From assembly GCA_944321335.1 (NCBI GenBank), contig CALUKX010000014.1, positions 1-47,493 of the forward strand: a stretch of DNA of 47,493 nt. Reading direction: 5' to 3'. Source of the DNA: an uncultured Phocaeicola sp. Its GTDB lineage: Bacteria > Bacteroidota > Bacteroidia > Bacteroidales > Bacteroidaceae. The notes beneath the pieces were generated by a model. It was not told the origin of the DNA and searched no databases. It worked only from the letters and a program-made list of their open reading frames with translations. Position numbers and translations under genes: made by a program. Shown here in pieces: positions 15,470 through 23,168 of this stretch. Every line of letters starts with the position of its first letter. Within the stretch, counting starts at the first letter, position 1.

Positions 15470-17272
15470 ATGAAACACCAGTTACGCAGTTCAATGAGTA
15501 CCGAAGGCCGTCGAATGGCAGGAGCAAGAGCCCTGTGGGTTGCCAACGGTATGAAAAGAGAAATGATGGGTAAGCCTATCATTGCTATCGTCAATTCATT
15601 TACACAATTTGTCCCGGGACATACGCATCTTCATGAAATCGGTCAGCTGGTCAAGGCTGAAATCGAAAAGCTTGGTTGTTATGCAGCCGAATTCAATACT
15701 ATCGCAATCGATGATGGTATCGCTATGGGGCATGATGGTATGCTTTATTCTTTGCCGTCACGCGACTTGATTGCCGATAGCGTGGAATATATGGTCAATG
15801 CTCACAAGGCTGATGCGATGATCTGTATTTCCAACTGCGACAAGATTACTCCGGGTATGTTGATGGCAGCCATGCGACTGAACATTCCTGCAGTGTTTGT
15901 TTCTGGTGGTCCGATGGAAGCACATAAAATCAACGGTGAGAATGCCGATTTGATTACTGCCATGATCAAGGGTGCCGACCCAAGTGTCAGCGATGAGGAA
16001 ATGGCGAAGATTGAAAGCTGTGCTTGTCCGGGTTGCGGTAGCTGTTCTGGTATGTTTACAGCCAACTCCATGAACTCGCTGACAGAAGCTATCGGCCTTT
16101 CATTGCCGGGTAACGGAACTATTCTGGCTACTCATACCAACCGTATCCAGCTCTTCAAGGATGCTGCGAAACTGATTGTTGAAAATGCGTTCAAATATTA
16201 TAGAGATGGCGATGACAGTGTATTGCCTCGCAGCATCGCTACCCGTCAGGCTTTCTTGAATGCGATGACTTTGGATATCGCGATGGGTGGTTCTACCAAT
16301 ACCGTATTGCACTTACTGGCTGTAGCCAACGAAGGTGGGGTAGACTTCAAGATGGCCGATATCGACCGCTTGAGCCGTCATGTTCCATGCCTTTGCAAGC
16401 TGGCTCCCAATACACAGAAATATTCTATTCAGGAATGTAACCGTGCCGGTGGTATCTTGAATATCCTCGGCGAATTGAACAAAGCCGGTTTGCTTGATAC
16501 TTCTTGTAAACGTGTCAATGGACGTACACTGGGTGAAGATATCGAAAAATATAGTATTATGAAGGCCGAAATCGATCCGGAGGCCAAACGTATTTATTCC
16601 AGTGCGCCGGGAGGTGTCTTCAGCAACAAGATGGGTTCTCAGAGCAAAACTTACGAAACATTGGATACCGACCGTGCAGACGGTTGTATCCGTGATGTGG
16701 AACATGCCTACAGCAAGGATGGCGGTCTGGCTGTTCTCTTCGGTAATATCGCACAGGACGGTTGTGTTGTGAAGACTGCCGGCGTTGACCCAAGTATCTG
16801 GAAATTCTCCGGTCCTGCCAAAGTATTCGATTCACAGGAAGCCGCTTGTGAAGGAATCCTTGGTGGCAAGGTGGTAAGCGGTGACGTAGTAGTCATCACT
16901 CACGAAGGTCCGAAGGGTGGTCCGGGTATGCAGGAAATGCTTTATCCTACATCATATATCAAATCAAGACACCTCGGCAAAGAATGTGCGCTGATTACCG
17001 ACGGACGTTTCAGTGGAGGTACATCAGGTTTGAGTATCGGTCACATCTCACCGGAAGCTGCTGCAGGCGGTAATATCGGTAAGATTGTAGACGGTGATAT
17101 CATCGAAATCGATATTCCGAACCGTAGCATCAATGTGAAACTGAGCGATGAAGAGCTGGCTGCCCGTCCGATGACACCGGTAACCCGTAACCGTCAGATT
17201 TCGAAAGCGTTGAAGGCTTATGCCAGCATGGTTAGCTCTGCCGACAAGGGTGGCGTTAGAATTATTGACTAA
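15470..17272 (+). CDS. ilvD: dihydroxy-acid dehydratase
   Basis: Converts 2,3-dihydroxy-3-methylbutanoate and 2,3-dihydroxy-3-methylpentanoate to the 2-oxo acids in valine and isoleucine synthesis. It is the long IlvD/Edd-type enzyme (600 residues) with cluster cysteines in [10 protein letters not shown] (Cys about 123) and [19 protein letters not shown] (about 184-192), consistent with an oxygen-sensitive 4Fe-4S form. The C-terminal swivel domain has [19 protein letters not shown]. The ATG at 15470 has a good AAAGGAG site 5-10 bp upstream; an in-frame TTG at 15455 is less likely. First structural gene of the operon, 25 bp after the attenuator stem and 11 bp before ilvB. Confidence 0.97.
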   Translation: MKHQLRSSMSTEGRRMAGARALWVANGMKREMMGKPIIAIVNSFTQFVPGHTHLHEIGQLVKAEIEKLGCYAAEFNTIAIDDGIAMGHDGMLYSLPSRDLIADSVEYMVNAHKADAMICISNCDKITPGMLMAAMRLNIPAVFVSGGPMEAHKINGENADLITAMIKGADPSVSDEEMAKIESCACPGCGSCSGMFTANSMNSLTEAIGLSLPGNGTILATHTNRIQLFKDAAKLIVENAFKYYRDGDDSVLPRSIATRQAFLNAMTLDIAMGGSTNTVLHLLAVANEGGVDFKMADIDRLSRHVPCLCKLAPNTQKYSIQECNRAGGILNILGELNKAGLLDTSCKRVNGRTLGEDIEKYSIMKAEIDPEAKRIYSSAPGGVFSNKMGSQSKTYETLDTDRADGCIRDVEHAYSKDGGLAVLFGNIAQDGCVVKTAGVDPSIWKFSGPAKVFDSQEAACEGILGGKVVSGDVVVITHEGPKGGPGMQEMLYPTSYIKSRHLGKECALITDGRFSGGTSGLSIGHISPEAAAGGNIGKIVDGDIIEIDIPNRSINVKLSDEELAARPMTPVTRNRQISKALKAYASMVSSADKGGVRIID

Positions 17273-17283
17273 ATTGACGTACT

Positions 17284-18987
17284 ATGAGTAAAGAAAAAAT
17301 ATCTGGATCAGAGGCATTGATGAGAGCGCTCGAAGCCGAAGGGGTAAAGACCATCTTCGGTTATCCCGGCGGTGCCATCATGCCGGTTTACGATGCATTG
17401 TATGATCATCGTGACAAACTGAACCATATCTTGGTTCGCCATGAACAGGGAGCTGCCCATGCAGCACAGGGTTTCGCCCGTGTATCGGGTGAGGTCGGTG
17501 TCTGTCTGGTTACCAGTGGACCGGGGGCGACCAATACAATTACAGGTGTAGCTGATGCAATGATCGACAGTACTCCGATTGTGGTAATTGCCGGTCAGGT
17601 TGGTGCAGGACTTTTAGGTACCGATGCATTTCAGGAAGTGGACTTGGTAGGTATTACCCAACCGATCTCGAAATGGAGCTATCAGATACGCCGTGCCGAT
17701 GATATTGCGTGGGCTGTTGCCCGTGCCTTCTATATTGCACGAAGCGGTCGTCCGGGCCCTGTAGTGCTCGACTTTGCCAAGAATGCGCAACTGGAAATGA
17801 CTGAGTTCGAACCGGTACAATTGGATTACATCCGTAGTTATGATCCCGATCCGGAAACCGATCCGAGAGCTGTGGCCGAAGCCGTTACTTTGATCAACGA
17901 ATCGAAGAAACCTCTGGTGTTGGTAGGCCAAGGCGTAGAATTGGGAGAAGCGCAGGAAGAGCTGAAAGCCTTTATCGAAAAGGCGGATATTCCTTGCGGA
18001 TGTACATTGTTGGGACTTTCGGCTTTGCATTCCGATCATCCTCTGAACAAGGGTATGCTGGGTATGCATGGTAATCTCGGCCCGAATGTAAAGACCAATG
18101 AATGTGATGTGTTGATTGCCGTTGGTATGCGTTTCGATGACCGTGTGACAGGAAAGCTTGAAACATACGCTAAACAGGCTAAGGTAATCCATCTGGATGT
18201 GGACCCGTCGGAAATCAGTAAGAATGTCAAGGCGGATGTACCTATTTTGGGTAACTGTAAACGTACATTGAAATTGTTGACCGAATTGATTCAATCGCAG
18301 AAACATACTGAATGGATTGAAAGCTTCAAACCATACGAGGAGAAAGAATACAACGAAGTCATCGAAAAAGAAGTTTATCCTGCCGACGGGCCGATCAATA
18401 TGGGTGAGGCTGTTCATGCAGTGAGTGAAGCAACCAATAACGAAGCAATTCTTGTAACCGATGTAGGACAGAACCAAATGTTCGCTTGCCGTTATTTCAA
18501 ATATACTAAAAACCGCAGTGTCGTTACTTCCGGTGGTATGGGTACGATGGGATTCTGTCTGCCTGCAGCAATCGGTGCTACATTCGGCGCTCCCGATCGT
18601 ACGGTTTGTGCCTTCATGGGCGACGGTGGTTTGCAGATGACTATTCAGGAACTGGGAACCGTTATGGAACAGAAAGCTCCTGTAAAGATTATCTTGATGA
18701 ACAACAATTATCTGGGTAATGTACGTCAGTGGCAGGCCATGTTCTTCAACCGTCGTTACTCGTTCACTCCGATGATGAATCCCGACTATATGCAGATTGC
18801 TTCCGCTTATGGTATCCCTTCACGTCGTGTAATGGAACGTGCGGAATTGAATGATGGCATTCAGGAAATGTTGAATACCGACGGTCCGTTCCTTTTGGAA
18901 ATCTGTGTAGTGGAAGAGGGTAATGTATTGCCGATGACTCCTCCGGGAAGTTCCGTGAACTACATGATGTTGAATCTGGATTGCTAA
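17284..18987 (+). CDS. ilvB: acetolactate synthase large subunit
   Basis: The catalytic, thiamine-diphosphate and FAD-dependent subunit of acetohydroxyacid synthase, first common step of Val, Leu and Ile synthesis. The N-terminal PYR domain has the activating glutamate in VRHEQGAAHAAQG (Glu54), the central domain has the FAD-region RFDDRVTGKL, and the C-terminal PP domain has the ThDP motif GDGGLQMTIQEL (about 446) to NNNYLGNVRQW. At 567 residues it is full length. It sits 11 bp after ilvD and 15 bp before the regulatory subunit, as expected for coupled expression. Confidence 0.97.
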   Translation: MSKEKISGSEALMRALEAEGVKTIFGYPGGAIMPVYDALYDHRDKLNHILVRHEQGAAHAAQGFARVSGEVGVCLVTSGPGATNTITGVADAMIDSTPIVVIAGQVGAGLLGTDAFQEVDLVGITQPISKWSYQIRRADDIAWAVARAFYIARSGRPGPVVLDFAKNAQLEMTEFEPVQLDYIRSYDPDPETDPRAVAEAVTLINESKKPLVLVGQGVELGEAQEELKAFIEKADIPCGCTLLGLSALHSDHPLNKGMLGMHGNLGPNVKTNECDVLIAVGMRFDDRVTGKLETYAKQAKVIHLDVDPSEISKNVKADVPILGNCKRTLKLLTELIQSQKHTEWIESFKPYEEKEYNEVIEKEVYPADGPINMGEAVHAVSEATNNEAILVTDVGQNQMFACRYFKYTKNRSVVTSGGMGTMGFCLPAAIGATFGAPDRTVCAFMGDGGLQMTIQELGTVMEQKAPVKIILMNNNYLGNVRQWQAMFFNRRYSFTPMMNPDYMQIASAYGIPSRRVMERAELNDGIQEMLNTDGPFLLEICVVEEGNVLPMTPPGSSVNYMMLNLDC

Positions 18988-19002
18988 TAGGAGGAAACGA
19001 AT

Positions 19003-19560
19003 ATGGAAAATAAAACATTATATACCATTATTGTTCATTCGGAAAACTTGGCCGGTATCTTGAATCAGATTACTGCCGTGTTTACCCGTCGACAGATCAA
19101 TATTGAAAGCTTGAACGTATCGGCTTCATCAATCAAGGGGGTACATAAGTACACGATTACTTGTTGGACAACTCCTGATACCATCGAAAAGGTGGTCAAG
19201 CAGATTGAAAAGAAACTTGATGTAATCCAAGCCCATTATTTTACAGACAGTGAAATCTTCCAGCGTGAGGTGGCGATGTATAAAGTTTCCACTCCCGAAT
19301 TCCAGAAGAATCCGGAAGCTTCCAAAGTAATTCGTCGCTATAATGCACACATCGTGGAGGTGAATCCTATCTTCTCGATTGTGGAACTTACCAGCATGAG
19401 CGAAGATATTACAAATATGTATCAGGATCTGAGAAATTTGAACTGTGTGCTGCAGTTTGTCCGTTCGGGTAGAATCGCTGTGTCTACCAGCTGTTTCGAA
19501 CGTGTAAACGAATATCTGGCACATCGTGAAGAAAGATATCTGAAGGAAAAGAATCAATAA
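19003..19560 (+). CDS. ilvN: acetolactate synthase small (regulatory) subunit
   Basis: A 185-residue regulatory subunit. The N-terminal ACT domain (about 4-80) has the valine-binding pattern YTIIVHSENLAGILNQITAV followed by RRQINIESLNVSAS. A second C-terminal ALS-type domain (about 90-170) contains HIVEVNPIFSIVELT and the GRIAVS strand. It confers valine feedback inhibition on the large subunit in known systems; whether that holds here is inferred. A strong ribosome binding site (AGGAGG, about 18989) precedes the ATG. The gene name ilvH is used for the same family. Confidence 0.95.
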   Translation: MENKTLYTIIVHSENLAGILNQITAVFTRRQINIESLNVSASSIKGVHKYTITCWTTPDTIEKVVKQIEKKLDVIQAHYFTDSEIFQREVAMYKVSTPEFQKNPEASKVIRRYNAHIVEVNPIFSIVELTSMSEDITNMYQDLRNLNCVLQFVRSGRIAVSTSCFERVNEYLAHREERYLKEKNQ

Positions 19561-19571
19561 ATATTCGGAAT

Positions 19572-20315
19572 ATGGCTGAAGAGAATAAAATAGGAACCTA
19601 TAAATTTGTAGCCGAACCGTTTCATGTCGACTTTACCGGAAAGCTTACGATGGGGGTGCTTGGAAACCATCTCTTGAATTGTGCCGGATTTCATGCTACT
19701 GACCGTGGGTTCGGTATGGCAGAATTGAACGAGAACCATTATACCTGGGTGCTCTCACGCTTGGCTATCGAATTGGACGACCTGCCTCTTCAGTACGAAT
19801 CGTTCAGTATACAGACATGGGTGGAGAATGTCTACCGTTTGTTTACCGACCGTAACTTCGCTATCCTCAACAAGGATGGAAAGACTATCGGTTATGCCCG
19901 TTCCATTTGGGCGATGATCAGTACCGAAACCCGTAAACCTGCCGACTTGCTTGCTTTGCATGGGGGACGGATCAAGGATTATCTCTGCGATAAGGAATGT
20001 CCGATTGACAAACCGGGACGTATTAAGGTTGAAGAAGACAAACCGATAGGGGAGCATACAGCCCGTTATAGTGATATTGATGTAAACGGACATGTAAACA
20101 GTATCAAGTATATTGAACACTTACTCGATTTGTTTCCGATGGAGCAGTTCCGCGACAAGCGAATCAGACGTTTCGAGATGGCTTATGTCGCCGAAAGTTA
20201 TTATGGCGACAAGCTTACATTTTATCGCGAACAGCTCGGTGAGAATGAATTCGATATTGAAGTAAAGAAGAACGACACGGAAGTGGTAGTTCGAAGTAAA
20301 GTGATATTTATTTAA
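19572..20315 (+). CDS. acyl-ACP thioesterase in the ilv operon
   Basis: A 247-residue double-hotdog acyl-[acyl-carrier-protein] thioesterase of the FatA/FatB type (PF01643). The N-terminal hotdog includes MGVLGNHLLNCAGFHATDRG, and the C-terminal hotdog contains DIDVNGHVNSIKYIEHLLD, the usual Asn-x-His-Val-Asn active-site region. It would release free fatty acids from ACP. Its place between ilvN (11 bp upstream) and ilvC (48 bp downstream) is unexpected for a fatty-acid enzyme but is, from memory, a recurrent arrangement in Bacteroides. A link through branched-chain (iso/anteiso) fatty acids made from Val/Leu/Ile precursors is a reasonable inference. Confidence 0.92.
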   Translation: MAEENKIGTYKFVAEPFHVDFTGKLTMGVLGNHLLNCAGFHATDRGFGMAELNENHYTWVLSRLAIELDDLPLQYESFSIQTWVENVYRLFTDRNFAILNKDGKTIGYARSIWAMISTETRKPADLLALHGGRIKDYLCDKECPIDKPGRIKVEEDKPIGEHTARYSDIDVNGHVNSIKYIEHLLDLFPMEQFRDKRIRRFEMAYVAESYYGDKLTFYREQLGENEFDIEVKKNDTEVVVRSKVIFI

Positions 20316-20363
20316 ATTTTTAATAACTGCAGCCTTTGTGGTTGCATAAAAAAGATTGTAAAA

Positions 20364-21407
20364 ATGGCAAAATTGAATTTTGGCGGTGTTATCGAAAATG
20401 TAGAAACCCGCGAAGAATTTCCATTGGAAAAAGCACGTGAAATCTTGAAAGATGAAACTATCGCAGTTATCGGTTATGGTGTTCAGGGACCTGGACAGTC
20501 TTTGAACTTGCGCGACAACGGTTTCAATGTAATCGTTGGCCAGCGTCAGGGTAAGACTTACGAAAAGGCTGTAGCTGACGGATGGGTTCCGGGTGAAACC
20601 TTGTTCGGCATCGAAGAAGCTTGCGAAAGAGGTACTATCATCATGTGCTTGCTTTCTGATGCAGCTGTAATGTCTGTATGGCCTACTATCAAGAAGTATC
20701 TGACTGCAGGTAAGGCATTGTATTTCTCACACGGTTTCGCTATTACTTGGAACGACCGTACTGGCGTTGTTCCTCCAACAGATATCGATGTTATCATGGT
20801 TGCTCCTAAGGGTTCAGGTACATCATTGCGTACTATGTTCCTCGAAGGTCGTGGCTTGAACTCTTCATACGCTGTTTACCAGGATGCTACTGGCAAGGCT
20901 ATGGACCGTACTTTGGCTTTGGGTATCGGTATCGGCTCAGGTTACCTGTTCGAAACTACATTCCAGCGTGAAGCTACTTCCGACTTGACTGGTGAACGTG
21001 GTTCTTTGATGGGTGCTATCCAGGGCTTGCTGTTGGCTCAGTATGAAGTATTGCGTGAAAACGGTCACTCACCATCTGAAGCATTCAACGAAACAGTTGA
21101 AGAACTGACTCAGTCATTGATGCCGTTGTTCGCTAAGAACGGTATGGACTGGATGTACGCTAACTGTTCTACTACAGCTCAGCGTGGTGCATTGGATTGG
21201 ATGGGCCCGTTCCACGATGCTATCAAACCGGTAGTTCAGAAATTGTATCAGAGCGTTAAGAGCGGTAATGAAGCTCAGATTTCTATCGACTCTAACTCTC
21301 AGCCGGATTACCGTGAAAAACTGAATGCTGAATTGAAGGCATTGCGTGAAAGCGAAATGTGGCAGACAGCTGTTACAGTACGTAAACTTCGTCCTGAAAA
21401 CAACTAA
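20364..21407 (+). CDS. ilvC: ketol-acid reductoisomerase
   Basis: Isomerises and reduces acetolactate or acetohydroxybutyrate with NAD(P)H and Mg2+. The Rossmann motif is VIGYGVQGPGQS (about 35-46), followed by a cofactor loop VGQRQGKTY. The all-helical C-terminal part carries the metal ligands in DLTGERGSLMGAIQG and EAFNETVEELTQSL. Length 347 is near the class I size. Codon choice is strongly biased and uniform, as expected for a highly expressed gene. It is the last gene of the operon, followed by a terminator at 21462-21505. Confidence 0.97.
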   Translation: MAKLNFGGVIENVETREEFPLEKAREILKDETIAVIGYGVQGPGQSLNLRDNGFNVIVGQRQGKTYEKAVADGWVPGETLFGIEEACERGTIIMCLLSDAAVMSVWPTIKKYLTAGKALYFSHGFAITWNDRTGVVPPTDIDVIMVAPKGSGTSLRTMFLEGRGLNSSYAVYQDATGKAMDRTLALGIGIGSGYLFETTFQREATSDLTGERGSLMGAIQGLLLAQYEVLRENGHSPSEAFNETVEELTQSLMPLFAKNGMDWMYANCSTTAQRGALDWMGPFHDAIKPVVQKLYQSVKSGNEAQISIDSNSQPDYREKLNAELKALRESEMWQTAVTVRKLRPENN

Positions 21408-21461
21408 TTCACACTTTAGTATATCCGCAGGTTGCAAGGCAGCCTGATAGATATATTCTAT

Positions 21462-21505
21462 AAAGTCCTTCCTTTGCAGTTTGAAGCTGTGGGGAAGGAC
21501 TTTTT
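21462..21505 (+). terminator. ilv operon terminator
   Basis: AAAGTCCTTCC and GGAAGGACTTT form a perfect 11-bp stem followed by TTT; the loop of about 20 nt may contain a smaller stem. Confidence 0.8.
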
Positions 21506-21692
21506 GTGTTAGGTTACTGTAGTATTGTGTCTGTACCTCGAAAAAAGTTTTTCATTTTTTTTCTTTCACTCTTTCAACTCGCTGTGAGATAGCTTGTTAC
21601 GTGTGAAAGCAAGCTTGTTGTGCTTTCACCGGCTATGTCGTGGAGATATTTCGAAACACGATATAGTAATTGGAGGGGTTGAAGATATTTCT

Positions 21693-21700
21693 TATTTTTG
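21693..21700 (+). promoter_or_regulatory. -7 box TATTTTTG upstream of small membrane protein gene
   Basis: An exact TAnnTTTG match 70 bp before the chosen start codon. It supports a start downstream of the beginning of the open frame. Confidence 0.45.
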
Positions 21701-21770
21701 TGAAGATTGGTACTATCCGGACAGATTGCTTTGTTGGACAGTCGAACTTTTTATTCCTATTGATGACGCT

Positions 21771-22289
21771 ATGGTCAAATCATTGAAAAATATAGTTTAT
21801 AACATCTGTGTTACTTTGTTCCTTTCCGCTCTTCTAGGGTTATTGAACTACTTTTGCTTTACGCATGACTGGGTAGGTCAATACATCATTGGGGTAATCG
21901 CCTTCGGTTTTCTTTCCTGGTTGATTGATTGGGTGAAGATTAAAACCTTGTGTGGGTGTCATAAGATACAAATCAAACGGCTGTTCGTGCCTTTCCGTGT
22001 CCGGGCATTTTATCTGTACATCGTTTACTCGCTCGTTTTGTCTCTGGCTATAACGTGGGGGATTACTTTTTTCGTGTTGAAAGATAATGCATTAAATATG
22101 CCTTTGTTTATGGGCTTGTTCATATTCTTTTACCTGAATGTCTTTACCATTTATCAGATAACGCTAAAACGGGAGGATATCAAGGATTTCGAACACAGTG
22201 TCAATTTCCGTCATCAGCATAAGGATACTATTGTATCGTATGTCAACTATCCGATGTTGCGGACGATTTATCGGGACTATCTTGTTTAG
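21771..22289 (+). CDS. uncharacterised four-helix membrane protein
   Basis: About 172 residues from the chosen Met (MVKSLKNIVYNICVTLF). Four hydrophobic segments are visible: about 9-30, 35-55, 82-104 and 113-133, with a short cysteine-containing loop KTLCGCHKIQIKRLF between the second and third and a charged C-terminal tail. I do not recognise the family. The frame is open upstream to 21594, but that part contains a -7 box and a hairpin and has a composition unlike the rest. It is flanked by the ilv terminator and a minisatellite, so it is probably a single-gene unit. Confidence 0.6.
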   Translation: MVKSLKNIVYNICVTLFLSALLGLLNYFCFTHDWVGQYIIGVIAFGFLSWLIDWVKIKTLCGCHKIQIKRLFVPFRVRAFYLYIVYSLVLSLAITWGITFFVLKDNALNMPLFMGLFIFFYLNVFTIYQITLKREDIKDFEHSVNFRHQHKDTIVSYVNYPMLRTIYRDYLV

Positions 22290-22341
22290 CTAATATTCGC
22301 GTGATATAGAATCGGCAGTCGAATTTTGCTTATACGGATTT

Positions 22342-22429
22342 GATTCATCACTGCAAGGATGGACATTCGTCACTCCAATGATCAACATCCATCGCTGCAA
22401 GGATAGATGTCCGTCGCTAAAGTGATGAG
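22342..22429. repeat. 22-bp minisatellite, four tandem units
   Basis: Four adjacent 22-bp units (22342-22363, 22364-22385, 22386-22407, 22408-22429) share the pattern with core CrTCrCT..AA.GAT. Units 1 and 3 resemble each other most, as do 2 and 4, so there is also a 44-bp higher-order period. Not a multiple of 3 and not in a gene. It lies in the 275-bp gap before the nitroreductase. Confidence 0.75.
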
Positions 22430-22504
22430 CGGAAAAGGCAAGGATATAGCCTTATCTAAACCGGATATTCTTACCATCTCTGAAATGAAATGGAGAGATA
22501 ATCG

Positions 22505-22535
22505 GTTGCTGGTTTCGGATATTTTTCTAAATTTG
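22505..22535 (+). promoter_or_regulatory. nitroreductase promoter (-33 GTTG, -7 TAAATTTG)
   Basis: TAAATTTG at 22528-22535 matches TAnnTTTG exactly; GTTG at 22505-22508 is a three-of-four -33 element at 19-bp spacing. The start codon is 30 bp downstream. Confidence 0.6.
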
Positions 22536-22564
22536 CAATAAAGGTAACACTAAATGGATTTATT

Positions 22565-23089
22565 ATGGGAACAGACATGTTACAGGTAATAAAAACGCGC
22601 CGCAGTTGCCGTAAATATAAGGCGGAACAGATTTCTGATACGGAACTGAAAGCTGTACTAGAGGCTGGTACTTATGCGCCGACCTCACGGGGAATGCAGT
22701 CGCCTTTTATTGTTGCGGTTCAGAATGAAAAATTGCTTCGGAAACTTGCTGATATGAATGCAAGGGTGATGGGAACGACTTCAAATCCTTACTATGATGC
22801 GCCGACATACGTGTTGGTATTCGCTTCGTTGGAATCTCATAATCCGGTACAGGACGGCAGTTGCGTTTTGGAGAATATGATGTTGGCGGCTCATGCCATT
22901 GGTCTGGCCAGTTGCTGGATACATCGCGAACGTGAGATGTTTGAAACCCCGGAAGGCAAGGATTTGATTCGGGAATGGGGCTTGCCCGATAATATTATCG
23001 GTATCGGTGCCTTGGCTTTGGGATATCCTGATGCAAAGTTGCTGGAACCCAAACCTCGTAAAGACGGTTATTATCGTGTTATCAAGTGA
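22565..23089 (+). CDS. nitroreductase-family FMN flavoprotein
   Basis: A 174-residue nitroreductase-fold protein. The N-terminal FMN phosphate-binding motif is TRRSCRKYK (about 10-18), followed by EAGTYAPTSRGMQSPF; the C-terminal part has GLASCWIHRE and IGIGALALGYP, typical of the short NAD(P)H-dependent NfsB-like or 'nitroreductase A' branch. Such proteins form dimers and reduce quinones or nitro compounds, but the physiological substrate is not predictable. The start may instead be the ATG at 22577. It has its own promoter and a strong terminator shared with the convergent permease gene. Confidence 0.9.
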   Translation: MGTDMLQVIKTRRSCRKYKAEQISDTELKAVLEAGTYAPTSRGMQSPFIVAVQNEKLLRKLADMNARVMGTTSNPYYDAPTYVLVFASLESHNPVQDGSCVLENMMLAAHAIGLASCWIHREREMFETPEGKDLIREWGLPDNIIGIGALALGYPDAKLLEPKPRKDGYYRVIK

Positions 23090-23111
23090 TTTTTGCTTGA
23101 TGGGCGGATAA

Positions 23112-23153
23112 AATAAAACGGATGCATTCCAGTGGGAGTGCATCCGTTTTATT
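23112..23153. terminator. bidirectional terminator between nitroreductase and permease
   Basis: AATAAAACGGATGCA and TGCATCCGTTTTATT pair perfectly over 15 bp and the stem continues inwards (TTCC with GGAG) to a 4-nt loop. A/T runs flank both sides, so it can end both convergent genes. Confidence 0.85.
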
Positions 23154-23168
23154 GTTGGTCAATGTTGG

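Larger units (their letters stand above)
21408..21770. other. intergenic region with inverted repeats
   Basis: After the ilv terminator the region is AT-rich and contains a perfect 9-bp hairpin at 21603-21629 (GTGAAAGCA, 9-nt loop, TGCTTTCAC) and a -7 box TATTTTTG at 21693-21700 that fits transcription of the following membrane protein gene. The reading frame of that gene stays open back to 21594, but the codons before 21771 lie across these elements and look non-coding. Confidence 0.5.

Noticed and set aside
17614-18477. A 287-codon minus-strand open frame opposite ilvB
   Set aside because: It lies wholly inside the ilvB gene, whose ThDP and FAD motifs are intact.
22342-22429. Possible CRISPR array
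   Set aside because: The 22-bp units are directly adjacent with no unique spacers and no cas genes are in the window, so it is a minisatellite.
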